Assembly (NCBI GenBank): GCA_963971305.1
Contig: OZ020303.1
Location: forward strand, 64,356,867 to 64,420,866
Direction: 5' to 3'
DNA length: 64,000 nucleotides
DNA from: Arcuatula senhousia
Taxonomy: Eukaryota > Mollusca > Bivalvia > Mytilida > Mytilidae
Part shown: positions 34,801-49,800 of the stretch, in pieces
How the letters are laid out: each line of letters begins with the position of its first letter
Numbering within the stretch: the stretch's first letter is position 1
Translations under genes and position numbers: made by a program
Notes under the pieces: model-generated
What the model was told of the DNA's origin: nothing
Databases searched by the model: none
What the model saw: only the letters and a program-made list of their open reading frames with translations

Positions 34801-37800
34801 GCTCTACAAAAGTTGTCATAGGGTCAAAGTTCTCAGATGACCCCTTATAGGGGTTACAGCCCCTAAATTAACATGTTCATGATTTTTGCTTATATAATAA
34901 AAACTATAGCAGACAAGGAAAAGTTGTTGCTTGCTTAAATGTTCAGTTTATTAAGCTATACAAAGTTCTTTATAGGGTTGACATCAAGACTAGGTGAGCG
35001 ATTCAGGCTCCTGGGAGCCTCTTGTCTTCAAATATATATTTTTTATTTCACTAAACACTAAAAATATGACCATGAAAAATATGTAATAGTATACTAGATT
35101 TGCTTTTCTAATATCTGCTTGTGAAAAAATTGTGAAAAAGAGGTTCTCATAAGCCTAAAACATGACTTCAATGGCTATTAGGCAAAAACAAGTTTTGAAA
35201 TTAAAAAAAGGTCTTAAGTTTGATAAGGGTTTATTTGATAACATCGATTGACCTTATGTAGTAAAAAAGTAGAGCTGAATATTGCATATTGCATTTCAAA
35301 CAAAGATCTATGACTAATTGAGCTTTTTCATTTTTTCCCTTTTTTAGCTCACCTGGACCAAAGGTCCATGTGAGCTATTGCAATCACTTGGCGTCCGTCG
35401 TCGTCTGTCGTCTGTCGTCGTCTGTCGTCTGGCGTCTGTCGTCGTTGTCTGTCCTCTGTTAACAATTTTTCAAAAATCTTCTCCTCTGAAACTACTGAAC
35501 AGAATTTAATGAAACTTAGTATGATTGATCCTTAGGATGTCCTGTACAAAAGTTGTGTTTCGATTTTTGATCCGTCCAAAACATGGCCGCTGTGGCTAAA
35601 AATAGACCAGGGGGGTCAGACTACTGTTTTTGGCTTGTAAATCAAAAGTATAAGAGATAGATGAAATCTGATGCCACCCTACTGCTTCAGCATCAAAAGT
35701 TCTACAAAAGTCTCCATTGGGTCGAAGATGTCAGATGATCCCTTATAGGGGTTACAACCCCTTAAAGGTGAAAAATAGCGTTTCTTCATGTTTTTGGCTA
35801 ATAGAATGAAAAGTATTGCAGATAGAGAAAAGCTGTTGCTTGCTTAAATGTTCAGCTCATTCAGCTCTACAAAAGTCTACATAGGACCGAAGTTGTCAGA
35901 TGACCCTTGTAGGGGTTACAGCCCCTTAAAGGCAAAAAATAGTGTTTTTGGCCTATAGAATGAAAACTATTGCAGATAGAGAAAAGCTGTTGCATGCTTG
36001 AATGTATAGCTCATTGAGCTCTACAAAAGTTGTCATAGGGTCAAAGTTCTCAGATGACCCCTTATAGGGGTTACAGCCCCTTAAAGGCAAAAAAAAGTGT
36101 TTTTGGCCTATAGAATGAAAACTATTGCAGATAGAGAAAAGCTGTTGCTTGGTAAAATGTTCAGCTCATTTAGCTCTACAAAAGTCTTCATAGGGTCGAA
36201 GTTGTCAGATGACCCCTTATAGGGGTTACAGCCCCTTAAAGGCGAAAAATAGTGTTTTTGGCCTATAGAATGAAAACTATTGCAGATAGGGAAAAGCTGT
36301 TGCTTGCTTTAATGTTCAGCTCATTTAACTCTACTTAAGTTGTCATTAGGTCGAAGTTCTCAGATGACCCCTTATAGGGGTTACAGCCCCTTAAAGGCAA
36401 AAAATAGTGTTTTTGGCCTATAGAATGAAAACTATTGCAGATAGAGAAAAGCTGTTGCTTGGTAAAATGTTCAGCTCATTTAGCTCTACAAAAGTCTTCA
36501 TAGGGTCGAAGTTGTCAGATGACCCCTTATAGGGGTTACAGCCCCTTAAAGGCGAAAAATAGTGTTTTTGGCCTATAGAATGAAAACTATTGCAGATAGG
36601 GAAAAGCTGTTGCTTGCTTTAATGTTCAGCTCATTTAACTCTACTTAAGTTGTCATTAGGTCGAAGTTCTCAGATGACCCCTTATAGGGGTTACAGCCCC
36701 TTAAAGGCAAAAAATAGTGTTTTTGGCCTATAGAATGAAAACTATTGCAGATAGAGAAAAGCTGTTGCTTGGTAAAATGTTCAGCTCATTTAGCTCTACA
36801 AAAGTCTTCATAGGGTCGAAGTTGTCAGATGACCCCTTATAGGGGTTACAGCCCCTTAAAGGCGAAAAATAGTGTTTTTGGCCTATAGAATGAAAACTAT
36901 TGCAGATAGGGAAAAGCTGTTGCTTGCTTTAATGTTCAGCTCATTTAACTCTACTTAAGTTGTCATTAGGTCGAAGTTCTCAGATGACCCCTTATAGGGG
37001 TTACAGCCCCTTAAAGGCAAAAAATAGTGTTTTTGGCCTAGATAGAGAAAACTATTGCAGATAGGGAAAAGTTGTTGCATGCTTTAATGTATAGCTCATT
37101 GAGCTCTACAAAAGTTGTCATAGGGTCAAAGTTCTCAGATGACCCCTTATAGGGGTTACAGCCCCTAAATTAACATGTTCATGATTTTTGCTTATATAAT
37201 AAAAACTATAGCAGACAAGGAAAAGTTATTGCATGCTTAAATGTTCAGTTTATTAAGCTATACAAAGTTCTTTATACGGTTGACATCAAGACCAGGTGAG
37301 CGATTCAGGCTCCTGGGAGCCTCTTGTCTTCAAATAAATATTTTTTATTTCACTAAACACTAAAAATATGACCATGAAAAATATGTAATAGTATACTAGA
37401 TTTGCTTTTCTAATATCTGCTTGTGAAAAAATTGTGAAAAAGAGGTTCTCATAAGCCTAAAACATGACTTCAATGGCTATTAGGCAAAAACAAGTTTTGA
37501 AATTAAAAAAGGTCTTAAGTTTGATAAGGGTTTATTTGATAACATCGATTGACCTTATGTAGTAAAAAAGTAGAGCTGAATATTGCATCTTCGTTTTAAT
37601 TGGTTGTCACTTAAGCTATTAAAATGAAACTAAAACAGAGGTTGGACATAGCTCATTTGAATTTTTTATTTCAAGCTGGACTGCCAACATTTTTTACCCT
37701 CGTTTCACTTAAGATGAGACAAATGCACGGAATGGTTATATGAAGCATCCAAAGTTTTGCATTTTCATGGTTAATTTTGTATTTCCTTGGAGCTTCACTT

Positions 37801-40800
37801 TTGACTTTTAAGTCTGCTAATATATTTGGGAATTTATAATTCAAATTTCATTACATGCCAAGTAAAAATGATTGTTTTTCATACATCATTATTTCTAATA
37901 ATTTTAAGAACTTTCTGATTTACTTTGGTGATATGCATCCTTTTTTCTGTGAATAAAAAGTCACAGTTCTCGTGTCACCCTTTTAGCTTATCTGGACATA
38001 CTTTCGGTCCAGGTGAGCTATTGTCATCACTTGGCGTTCATTGTCGTCTGTTTATATTTAAAAAAAAAACAAAACACGATTGCAGATAGAGAAAAGCTCT
38101 TGCTTGCTTAAAGCTTCAGCTGACATAGCTCCATAGTTTCCATTAGGCCAAAGATGTCAGATGACTTCTTATAGGATTTTGATCCTTTGAAGGTCAAAAA
38201 TGACCTTTTTTATGTTTTTGCCCCATCGAATGGAAACTGTTGCTTGCTTAATCCTAAATCTCATTAGATTTACGAAAGTTTCCATTGCGTCATGTTATCA
38301 GATGACCACTTATAGGAGTAACATTTTAAAGAAGAGACCCGTGTGGCTTTAGAATGAGGTGAGCGATTCAGGCTCTTATGAGCCTCTTGTTTTTTATCTT
38401 CAGGTATGCTTGCATTCAACTTTGCACCTTAGTTTACATCCAGTTTTTATAAGCGTATTTCTGGTTTCTTTATACTAAGAATCACAAAATGTTCTATTGA
38501 GAAAGAAACCTTCAATTTATATTTCTGATCAGAAAGAAATATTATTTACATAAAATAATTGATAATTCAATACAAAGCAATGTTATTTAATGGAAAAGTG
38601 TATCTAAAACATAAACAAGAAAGAAAAAATACCTCAACGTCTGTAGGGACCGACCATATTACTTTAAAAGGGGATTTGTTTTTCCTAAAAAATATATACA
38701 CTTTGTGTTTTCGATGAAAAAATATTAAACATAAAAATAAATCCCTAGAAATATTAGGGATTACATGTATTCCCCAAAAACGGCCAGTGATGACATGAAA
38801 TCCGCAATTTTTCCAGGGATTACACGTAATAAAAAAACTGTTTAGAGGGTAAAACCACATTTAAAAGGTAAAATCTGAATGATAAATCACAATAAAAGGT
38901 AAAAATTGAACCAAAACAATAAAAGGTGCCCAAATTTTCGGAGTTCACGTCCTTCAGGGGCAATAAAGGGAAGAGATGTGGACACATCAACTGACGAGAA
39001 CTGACTGACAAGTGACGGTGTCGAATTTTATTTTTGAAAGATGTTTTTGAAAAGAATGTAGAGTTATAACCCAAAACAACAAAATTCCTAGAGTTTGAAA
39101 GGGTTTTTTCGAGAAGTTTTTTTTTTTCAGGCGACATTTTAGTTTTTCGTGTGGCAAGGTAGTGTATAAAGTTGAAAAATCGAACGTTTTTAAAGAGTGA
39201 ACCTCAGAAAATGCTCTAGATTTAAAATGATCTAACAAATCTTTTGAGTTCTTCAAAATCCACATATAGTTGATTCCACTACGATTATAAATAATGTTGC
39301 AGTATGCTTGTTGACCTTTCTTTGACAGCAGACAATATTTTATTTGAATTGACAGACAGCTCTGTAGTTGAACATGATGAAATCCAGCTATATACCTTTC
39401 TTTGTACGGATTTTTTGTGAAGTTAGGTATCCAGTACAAATATGGTAACTCTTTATGTTCCTCTTTCATTTGAATATTGAAAGAGGACATAAAAGAGCTA
39501 TGGTTGGCTATGATTTCATCTATGTTAGATGAAGTCCGTTTGTATGTAGTACTAGCGGAAGTATTACCATCAATGCCTAGTTCTTTTATTAGACAATTGT
39601 AATAAAGTGCTTTACATACAAAAACTATATTATTGGAAGCCTTGTCTGCTGGTGTGTCAACATACCAGTCATGTAAAGAGTGTTTGTTTATTCTTCCATT
39701 TAATGTATGAAGGACAATTTTTCATAGCTGTTTTATAATCTTATAGTTGTAAAGTGTTCAGGACATAATTCAATTGCGAAATTATGTTTATGGACAGTAT
39801 ATACAATTTTCAATTGTGTGGAGGACATATTAAAAAGGAGGTCATTATGAAATCTTACAATATATCTTTGAAATATTTTTCTTTCATTTTCGCTATACTT
39901 ATCTAACGGCTATAAGAATTTTAGATTAAGATTTAAGATTCAACTGTTTTCTGTGAGTTTAATCTCATTTTTCACATACAAGTTACAGGTTTAAAGTTTT
40001 TTTTACCCCATATTATAATAGGACTCAAGACTGCCGACAACAGATGTTTGCAATTTGCATACCATGTGTTGAGGGCATATATAACACAAGACACCATATC
40101 TATTCTTGTTTTAGGTTGCTGCACCAACAATTTTAAGAGAACAAATAATTGCCAAAAATCCTTTTATTAACATTATAATGAACAGTTTTATTCAACCTAC
40201 CCAAATATATTTCTCTACTTTGATAGACGTTATACCTGAGATAATTAAACTAAACTTAGTTTTAATTTTCTCAGATTATACTAAGAAATTAGACCATAAC
40301 GTATATAAAGATACTCCTGTAATAGAAAGTAGTATATTTATTTTAATGCAGATATATGTATAATGTTTTACACGTTTTAGTTTGTTTATTGCTTTTAATG
40401 AAAAACACTTTTATATTCATTAAATTAAATTTTCTATGTAGATATTTAACTTATATTATTGACGCAAATGAATCATTTATGAAAAGGCGCAAATGAAATA
40501 TAATATGTTGCGCGTTGAAATATTTTTTTGTGTGCAATAGAAAGAGTAATTGGCACCGCAAAACACAAATAAAAAAGAAACAATACAACAATTATAAAAC
40601 ATAAAGCCATTGTTGTACATCATTTAAAAGAACCTGAGTTTTCTCAAAAGGTTTAAACTGTGTAACAGGTATGGTTTTGGGCAGGCGGTGAAGGTTTAAT
40701 GAATTTGCTTGACAGTTTGTAATACTTTGGATATTGCAGTAAATATCTGTACAGTATAACTAAAACACTTACACAATCATTTTTTAGGCACATACGAGTT

Positions 40801-43800
40801 TGCTGTGATGTTTAACAACCTGACAATAGCAGTTGATTCAATAGAATTTTTTGAATGCAAACAATTTCAAAGGTGATGTATATTTACAATAATAATTCGT
40901 ATGGGACATTAAAGGTTTTCAACATAAGGTAAGACAAAACATGTCCCAGATTTTGCTAATACTCATTTAATTACTTGAAATTTACCTTTGGATCTAAAAA
41001 ATGATAAATGTTTGTTATGATTAATCACGGTTGCCATGATGGTCATGCTGGGCCGATTTAAATCTGCTGAAAAAGGGCAATATTCAAACCCCCAATTTTA
41101 ATGGGAAAAGAAGTTCATATTCAATATACCATTTCAATACCCCATTGACAATATTCAAAACAGTTTCAACACTTTAAGTATTTGTGTATCAATAACGTAA
41201 TTATGAAAATTGTAAAAAAGTGTATTATTGTCTTTAATGTTTGGACAAAAATATTACCGTTTTTGCCACTTTTCTGAGTCCATTTTTAGATAATGCATCA
41301 ATCACAAATACTCGTTATGAATGTTATTATCTTAATTGAAAATTGATATTTAAAATTATAAATGTCCCAACTGGGTAACAAAAAAGTCGTTAGAAAACAC
41401 TGTTTAAGTTGGTTACCAAGGTAACTAGATAAATACGGTAATTGTTTGATATTTTGATATGTATAACTAGACTTCTAACATGAACTAAGATAACAGTTAT
41501 TATCACCATATGTATCTAAAAGGATCTTTTAGCATATTATGCCCTTAAATAACTTTCTAAGTCACTAATGATGATCTCAAGGTCACTTAAAATTTAATTG
41601 CCTTCAAATTTTTTATATCAGAAAACTCAAAATTTAGATGACCTTGACCCTAAGACTCTGTTCCCTGGAATGATTTCAATGTCATTTTAGTTCATTTGAT
41701 GTCCGTAAATATGATAATTATAGATGATACAATTGAACCTTAAGAAACAGTAGTTTCTTGAAAGTATTGAAAAAGCAGTACCCATTTAAATTTTTATAAC
41801 TTTTAAATATCAATCATCAAAATATGTAAATATGTTCATGATGAGTATTTGTAATTGGTGCATTTTCATAATATTGAGGCAGTAATGTGGCCAAAAAAGT
41901 TATTTTTGGCCACAAAAATTACAGAAAAACTGCATGTTTTCTTGACATATTTGATAGCTTCGTTCTGACTACACCTTATGTTAAGTCTTGAAACTATTTT
42001 GAATATTGTCAATTAGGTTTTGAATTAAACAAATAAAAAGATCCTTTGGGTATGCATTGCTTTTAGTTTAAAATATTTTGAATTGGAAACAGACTGTTTC
42101 GCATTATAAAAAAATATCGCCACTGTTACCATGGCAACCGTGGTCAATTATGTCTTTGGTATCAGCTTTCGTAAGAATCACATGAAGGGGAAAAATCCGC
42201 AAACTTTGATAATGAAACTTGAGAATAACGTCCCAAATTAGCATAATATTGATTAATAAAAGTAATTTATCTTACCTTTTTAAGATACAACAATTCAATA
42301 TTTAGCTGAATTGTACAATGGAAAATTCCGGGAAATTTTCTCCCATTTTTTCACTATTTAATCAGTCAAAAGTTATAAGGAAATTAACATATATTCAAAA
42401 GTTAAATCGTGTTTAAAATATCAAAATAGATGCACCTGAAAAAAGATATGATAAAAAAAGTTTAATCTGCCTGGTCCATTACACTACTACCTCACTCATT
42501 CCCACAATTAAAGTTTATGTCGACAAAAAACACATTTTTGTGTTAATTTTTCTGGACTACGATGCAGTTCTGAAACACGATAAATGTGATTTTTGTCGAG
42601 AAATGTTGTGATCAAATTCAAAAACGGAAAGTTCAAATATTTTTATAAACTTGGCTTATTGAAGACTGTAGCAGGCAAATATTCAAATAATATATGCAGT
42701 TCATTTAAAGACTAAACAATCTTGTCTCAAATTTTGAATGTATCTCTTAGCTTCAAATCGTTCTCTTGTAGTTGTGTAGAATGTACGTCAAGACAAGTAT
42801 GTCGTTGGAATCAAATAAACGCAACATGTGGCCGAACAGGATCCAGTTTAATAGTAAGAAATAAGGATGATCAAAAAGTTTGTAATTTTACAGATTGTGT
42901 AAAGAGACAAAGACTCGTAATATTTTTACAAATCTTGCACTCATTTTATTTTTGTTTAATTTTACAACTATAACTGAAATCTGAAATTTGTACAACGACG
43001 AATCCTTGAATCCTTGAATTATATTACACGTGATAACATGTAATTGTTAAAAAAAAACAATATATAGTTTGTATGTTGGCAAAACTTTTAGTTTAGTAGC
43101 TTAAAACTCATTTTTGATACAAATTTTATCATTTATTTATACGCAATTTTTTTTTTATATATTTTTGAATAAGACTTAAAAGTTATCAAAAAAGCATGTT
43201 CAGAGTAACCGTTTGACTGGTACATATTTTTATTGTAGCATGGAAACCAGTGTCTGTCAATCATTTACGATGAAGAAAATATGCCTAAATACTATGGAAA
43301 CTCAAATGTAACCATAAAGTTTGATTTACGTGTGAATATTTCACAGGTATTTAGAATTTACTTCTTATTACTTCGTTTTGATCACTCCACATTTTAACTT
43401 GATAATGGTAAAAAATTACAAATATACCTACCAAAAGCAGGTGCCCGTAAAACGATGTTGTATATTGCATGTGTGTGTTAGTAACTTCTCATTAGCAATT
43501 TTTTTATAAAAAAATGGACACAATAGTAGCACCAATCCTGTAAGAGGAAAGTGTTAATGAACATGTGATTTTCATGCTATTTTCAATATAAATTTGCATT
43601 GTAAGAGACTCATTCTGATATAAGTCAAAGAATCATACTTCGGTCGAGGTGAGCTATTGCCATCACTTGGCGTCCGTCGTCGTCTGTGGCCTGTTAACAA
43701 TTGTTCTAAATCTTCTCCTTTGACACTACTGAACAGAATTTAATGAAACTTGGTATGAATGATCCTAAAGGTGTCCTGCACCAAACCTACGTTTCGATTT

Positions 43801-46800
43801 TTGATTCTCTAAAACCATGGCTGCTGATACTAAAAATAGACCAGGAGGGTCAGACTACTGTCTTTGGCCTGTAAATCAAAAAGTATAACAGATACTTAGT
43901 AGATTAAATCTGATGCCACCGTACTGCTTCAGCATCAAAAGTTCTACATAAGTCTTTATTTGGTCGAAGTTGTCAGATGACCCCTTATAGGGGTTACAGC
44001 CCCTTAAAGGCGAAAAATAGTGTTTTTGGCTAATAGAATGAAAACTATTGCAGATAGAGAAAAGCTGTTGCTTGCTTGAATGTTTAGCTCATTTAGCTCT
44101 ACAAAAACATTCTTAGGGTCGAAGTTGTCAGATGACCCCTTATAGGGGTTACAGGCCTTGAAAGGCGAGAAATAGTGTTTTTGGCCTAGAGAACGAAAAC
44201 TATTGCAGATAAAGAAAAATCTGTTGCTTGCTTGAATGTTCAGGGCATTTAGCTCTACAAATGTCCCCATAGGGTCGAAGTTGTCAAATGACCCTTTATA
44301 GGGGTTACAGCTCCCTAAAGGCGAAAAATAGTGTTTTTGGCCTATAGAGTGAAAACTATTGCAGATAGAGAAACTATATGCAGATAGAGAAATGCTGTTG
44401 CTTGCTTAAATGTTCAGCTCATTTAGCTCTACAAAAGCTTTCATAGGGTCGAAGTTGTCAGATGACCCCTTATAGGTGTTACAAATAGTTTTTTTTGGCC
44501 TAAAGAATGAAAAATATTGCAAATAGAAAAACTGTTGCTTGCTTTAATGTTCTGGTCATTTAGCTCCACAAAAGCATTCATAGGGTCAAAGTTGTCAGAT
44601 GACCCCTGGCCTTATAGGGGTTACATCTTTAATGGTGAAAAATAGTGTTTTTTTTTGCTCATAGAATGAAAGCTATTGCAGTTAGAGAAAAGCTTTTTCT
44701 TGCTTAAACATATAGCTTATTTAGATTTACCAACGTCTTCATAGGGTTGACATCAAGACCAGGTGAGCGATTCAGGCTCCTTTCTCGCTAATAAATTTCC
44801 GATTACTTACAAAACATAGATTTTTTGATAACCAGATAGTTTATTGTCTATAAGTTTTTTTTATCATGGATAATTTTTTCTCTCTCTAATATGTTCTTTT
44901 AGAGCGGCATTGTCTCTGAAGGGTTTTTGCGAAATAATGAAATGCATACAACTACCTCATAAAATGTTGCCTTAAAGATTACATCGAATCTTTTTGGTGA
45001 TTGTTTAAGTTTATTTTAAAATCTTGAGTATGTAGTCAGCTTGGGTAATAGAAAATATCTTTTTCATAAAGTATGATTGATGAATAAATATGCTATTGCA
45101 TAGATGAAGAAAGCATTTAGCATTTATTGTTTTAGATTCCAAACCTTGTGTGTGTAGCTACATCTTTAAATTTTTCAAGCATACGAAATAGGACTGTCGT
45201 AGCAAGAGTTGAAAATGATTCTGTATTTTGTCCAGGATTCAAAGTAAGTAATTATTTAATTTACCATACTTATACAAATTGTTATTGGTCTGTGCATGAA
45301 TTTTAATTTTCGATGCCTAAACATGGAAAGAACCTATATACTGGACAATTTGAGTTTCAAATGGAAAACCCATGCATTAGCAAAAATCACTAATATTTTG
45401 AATCATTGGTTAGTTGGTCTCTTACTTTATTCCGTATCAATGACTGTAGTTTAGAAATGATAATAGGGCAATACAAAAACACACCGTGAATTATATAAAG
45501 ACTCTGCAAAATAAATATTTCTTTTTGAAATATGAAGGTTTTTTTCCATATAAATATTGATAAAAAACAATTTCTTAAACATAATTTGTACTAAATATTA
45601 AATTTTAACCAGCTAGATTTTATCAATTAACTTGTGTGTATTTTAAATTATGGATTTATTGCCCATTATTGTTTATTTTATATAGCAATCTTGAGGTCTA
45701 TGGTGGTCAAGTGCATGCATATGACCAATATTTCTTGATATTTAAATAATCTTCAATTCCTTGAAAACCATTTTATAATATACATTGTATATTTTTTTTA
45801 TTTGCTTTGTATTTGATTAACCCGCCAGGGCTTCTTGTTTGCACAAAGATAGTTACTATTATATTGAAGAAGCAAATATTTTTATTTATTTTTCATCCCG
45901 GTCCAATATTTTTTACATTTAAAAATTGTTCTGATTTTTCACATCCACCAATATGTAAACTTTGAGAGATTCTAAAACTTTCGAAATTTTTAATAAAAAT
46001 TACCTCAAAATAAACAAAAACAATTTCGGGAAAATCATAAAAATAGGATTTTTCTAATGGTTGTAGCGAATTAAAATGTACAGAAACATATTGTTTTCTC
46101 ATCAAATATAGTTTTCCCATGGTCTTAGCATAACAACAATGTAGGTTTGAGAAAAAAACTTGATAAAGAAAAAAATGACCCTTTTGAAAAATACATCCTT
46201 AATCTAAAATGAATTTTTGATATGCATATGTCATTTCTGTATCCGTAGTTTACATTAATAGTAAAATAATTGAGCACAACCTAGAAAAGAAAAATGTTAA
46301 ACTATTCCCACATAGATGTAAGAGACAGTATAGCATACCAGACTTCTTGACCTTAGCCTACAACATATATAATGATTATTCTTTTTGTAGCTCGAGGTTT
46401 TCGAAGATATCACCAGTCATTTCCTAGCCCAGTTGTATAGTATACGATTGAAACATAATAACGGCGTACATGTTAATGGAAGCTTGTATCTTGAAGGTAA
46501 GATTAAAAATAATTTTGGGAAGAATTCTTTTTCTTTGAAAGGCTTATAAAAAAGATTAAGTAAGAACATCTATGAGAAGAATCTAAAAAACATTTTTCAA
46601 ATAATGTCTTTAATGGATTTCGATATACTTATACGACAAAATAAGCTAAAAATTGATAAGTTTTTGAACTTATTTTTGATATGTACATGTAATGAACGTA
46701 AAGTATGATGAGAAAAAGATTTTCCTGACTTTTTACATGTGAACATTTGATATTTAGTGTAAAAAGTTAGGAATTTTTCTTCTATAAAAGGATAATAAAT

Positions 46801-49800
46801 TCTTGGCCCGAAAAATGATCTGATCTTAATTGCTTTAAAAATAAAATAAATGTCTAAACAAATTGCTCATCGATTGTTATGCATTCTAAAAAGTATTGAT
46901 TTCAGCTTGATTTCTACAAATATAATATTTTTTGCTGCAGCATATACCTGTATGAGTGCCCTTAGAAACAAAGACAGCTGTGAAGATTGTAAACAGATCT
47001 CGCTTAGATACCCAACAGCATGTTTATGGTGCAATGAAAACATCAGAAATCGTTGTTACAGTTCAGATCTAGAAAGTGAATGTAAACATGCTAATACAAT
47101 ATGCAATGTAACACTTATAAGTGTAAGTATTTAGTACACTTTTGTGAAAATTTTTGTCCCCCAGTCAACATGGCCAAGTTATTTTTTATCAAAAATGGTA
47201 AAATAAAGTATCTTTATTTGCTTTGTATTGACGTTTTACCTTTAAGTCTGGCTACCCTTGCTAAGTATATAGAAAAAAGGAAAAAGTCCGTTGACAAACA
47301 ATGCTGTTAAATGGCTGTGCAGCTGACGGCAAAGAACAAATAAGTCTCCTCTCTAGAAAACACGGCACTGTGGTGTCGTGCCCCATCGACGGCAGTTTCT
47401 ATTTGGAATAACTATAGTTTCAACTAGTCCAAATACGGCTTGTATACCATATGAAACATTGCCTTTTCAAAACTAAATGAAGATTTTTTGACTAATTTCA
47501 TTAATTTCGTTATGTACAGGGAAGAAGTTTTAAAGTTGGCACAAGAACGGACTTATAAATCCCGAAAAATCGTCAATTTAAAAAAGTACATCTATTTTGT
47601 AGTCTTGTTTTATATATTTTTTTCTTTCTGAATACTTATTAATACTGTTTTCTTACGAAACCTGGTTTTAAGTATACGTGTCTTTAGGTTACTCCTAAAA
47701 GTGGTCCTACAAATGGTGGTACTGTAGTTTTTTTAAATGGGACAAATTTTGGACGTTCTGGTGATCTTATCAATGTCACACTGGGCGAATATCCGTGCAC
47801 AGACATACGTCCAACAATTGACAATGGGTATGTTTAATAAGCTGTTACAGGTTTTATATAAGCGATCTATGGTGTATCATATCCCGTACTTACAAAAATC
47901 ATAATATCAATAAATATTTTAGTTATTTCTTTTATCATCGGAGAATAACAGCAAATATAATTTTTTTTAAAGAATTTAAAGGCTAGTGAGTGCTTTTTTG
48001 TCATTTCCCACAAAGAGTAATTGGTAATGTCGTTGAAATTCATACATTTTTAAAAAAAATATTTTCTTGTTAATGTAACAAGCTCAACCTAACTTGAAGC
48101 AAAGTGGGAAATTATTTTATTCTGCATTGAAAATTACAATACATAAAGTATGATTGTATTTCGTAGTTCTTTTTTTTAATTTCAGACTTCGTTGTGAAAC
48201 CTCAAAGGTATCACAGGAAGAGGATATCTTCACCATTAATATTACTGTAAACCAAACCAGTTTTACCTTTCCACGATCAGAAAATTGGTTTAGTTATAAG
48301 GTTGGTTCTTGATTAATTTATAGCTTTAAACATTCATAAGATATCTCGAACATTCTAATTTAATGTTTTTTCATTTGCTTTTACTTTTCATGATTTTTGT
48401 TGATCATAACAACATTTGCTTTGAAAGTTTTAAAGTTAAAAAAAAATCTCTATTTTATTTTGTAAAGCTTTACCAAGTATTATAGAACAACAAGAAAACA
48501 ACCATCTGAAGCAAAATTCAGACGATTATGTTTAATTGCTCACGTGTCAATAAGCTGTAAACTTATATACTCTTCAAAAACATTTTGCATTGATTCACCC
48601 GTACCAAAAAGAGATACAATAATGCATCTGTGATGCTCACGTTAGATCTTACGTTATAAACTAACATAATTGCACGCAAGGTTTTTAACATGCAAATTAG
48701 GTGAGCAATTTATGAGCAGAAAAAAATGCACGCCTGAAACTCACCTAATTTGCACGTTAAAACTTTGCGTGCAAAATGCTCACGTGAGCTTTGATTTCAT
48801 ATGTGCATTTATCGAAAAAACTGTTAGATGCTAGCATTTTGGCTTACGTAATGCACATGTGAAATTTAACTTGTAATTAGACAAAGTCACATTCAAATTC
48901 TTTTTGTATGACTCATACTAGCTCTGGTCAAATAAAAATGCATGGCTCAATATATATTTAAATTACATATATTTTTTATAACAATTTTAAACATTCAAAT
49001 TAAGATTTTGTAAATGGATCATTTATGAAGATAATTATTTTTATAAGTTCATTGTGGGTTATAAATGTGTACATATTAAAAAGCATCATCAAACCATGCA
49101 CAAAAAGTATGTTTTTCTTTATTTTTAAATAATCTTAAGTGTAATTTTCACAATCTGCTTGACAATCATCTACTTTTAAAACTAATTATGAGAATTAAGA
49201 AATCAAATTAACGGTTACTGATGATGAAATCTGGTGACAAATATGTATATTTTATAAAGACATAAAGGAACGACTTACTATCTATTACAATAAGGAATAC
49301 TTTTAACCCATTCCAACTCAAAATTTCACTAAAACAACACTTATTTTTCTTGAATTCCTTGATCCCTCCAAAATCTTCTTCAAATTTGAATTTGCAGGAA
49401 TTAAATACAAAATTTATTTGACTGCATGAGCATGCCTTTTCCAAAATGGCATGTGTGCATTTTGTGAGCAGTCTATATTCATAGTTCTGAGAAAACAAAG
49501 ACAATTTCAAAGTAAAACTCTAACATGAAGCTTAGCATGGAAGACAAATCCTAATCTGATTTGAAATTTCACACGTGAGCTTTTTGGTAGAAATTTATCT
49601 GCACATCTGAATTACCAAAATGGTCACATTGGCAATCTTATTTGCATACAGATCTAACTTGCATCACATGTGATTCTCGTGTGCAGCAAGTGTGCTTATG
49701 TTAGCAGTTTCTGTACGGGAAAACGTGAAATTGATGTGTAAAATTTACACTTGAGTTCTACTTGCAATATCCAAAAAAACAGTGAAGTAACAATTTTTCT

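Noticed and set aside
40105..40200. Candidate plexin exon after the acceptor at 40114
   Set aside because: The translation does not resemble plexin and its phases do not fit; exon 7 at 40788-40872 joins exons 6 and 8 exactly.
41028..42145. Possible 1.1-kb element with ggttgccatg ends in intron 7
   Set aside because: Only about 15 bases match as inverted repeats and no target duplication was seen.
42772..42853. Shorter exon 8 using the stronger-looking GTAAGA donor
   Set aside because: It would remove the last cysteines of PSI domain 2; the GTAAAG donor at 42899 keeps them and the phase.
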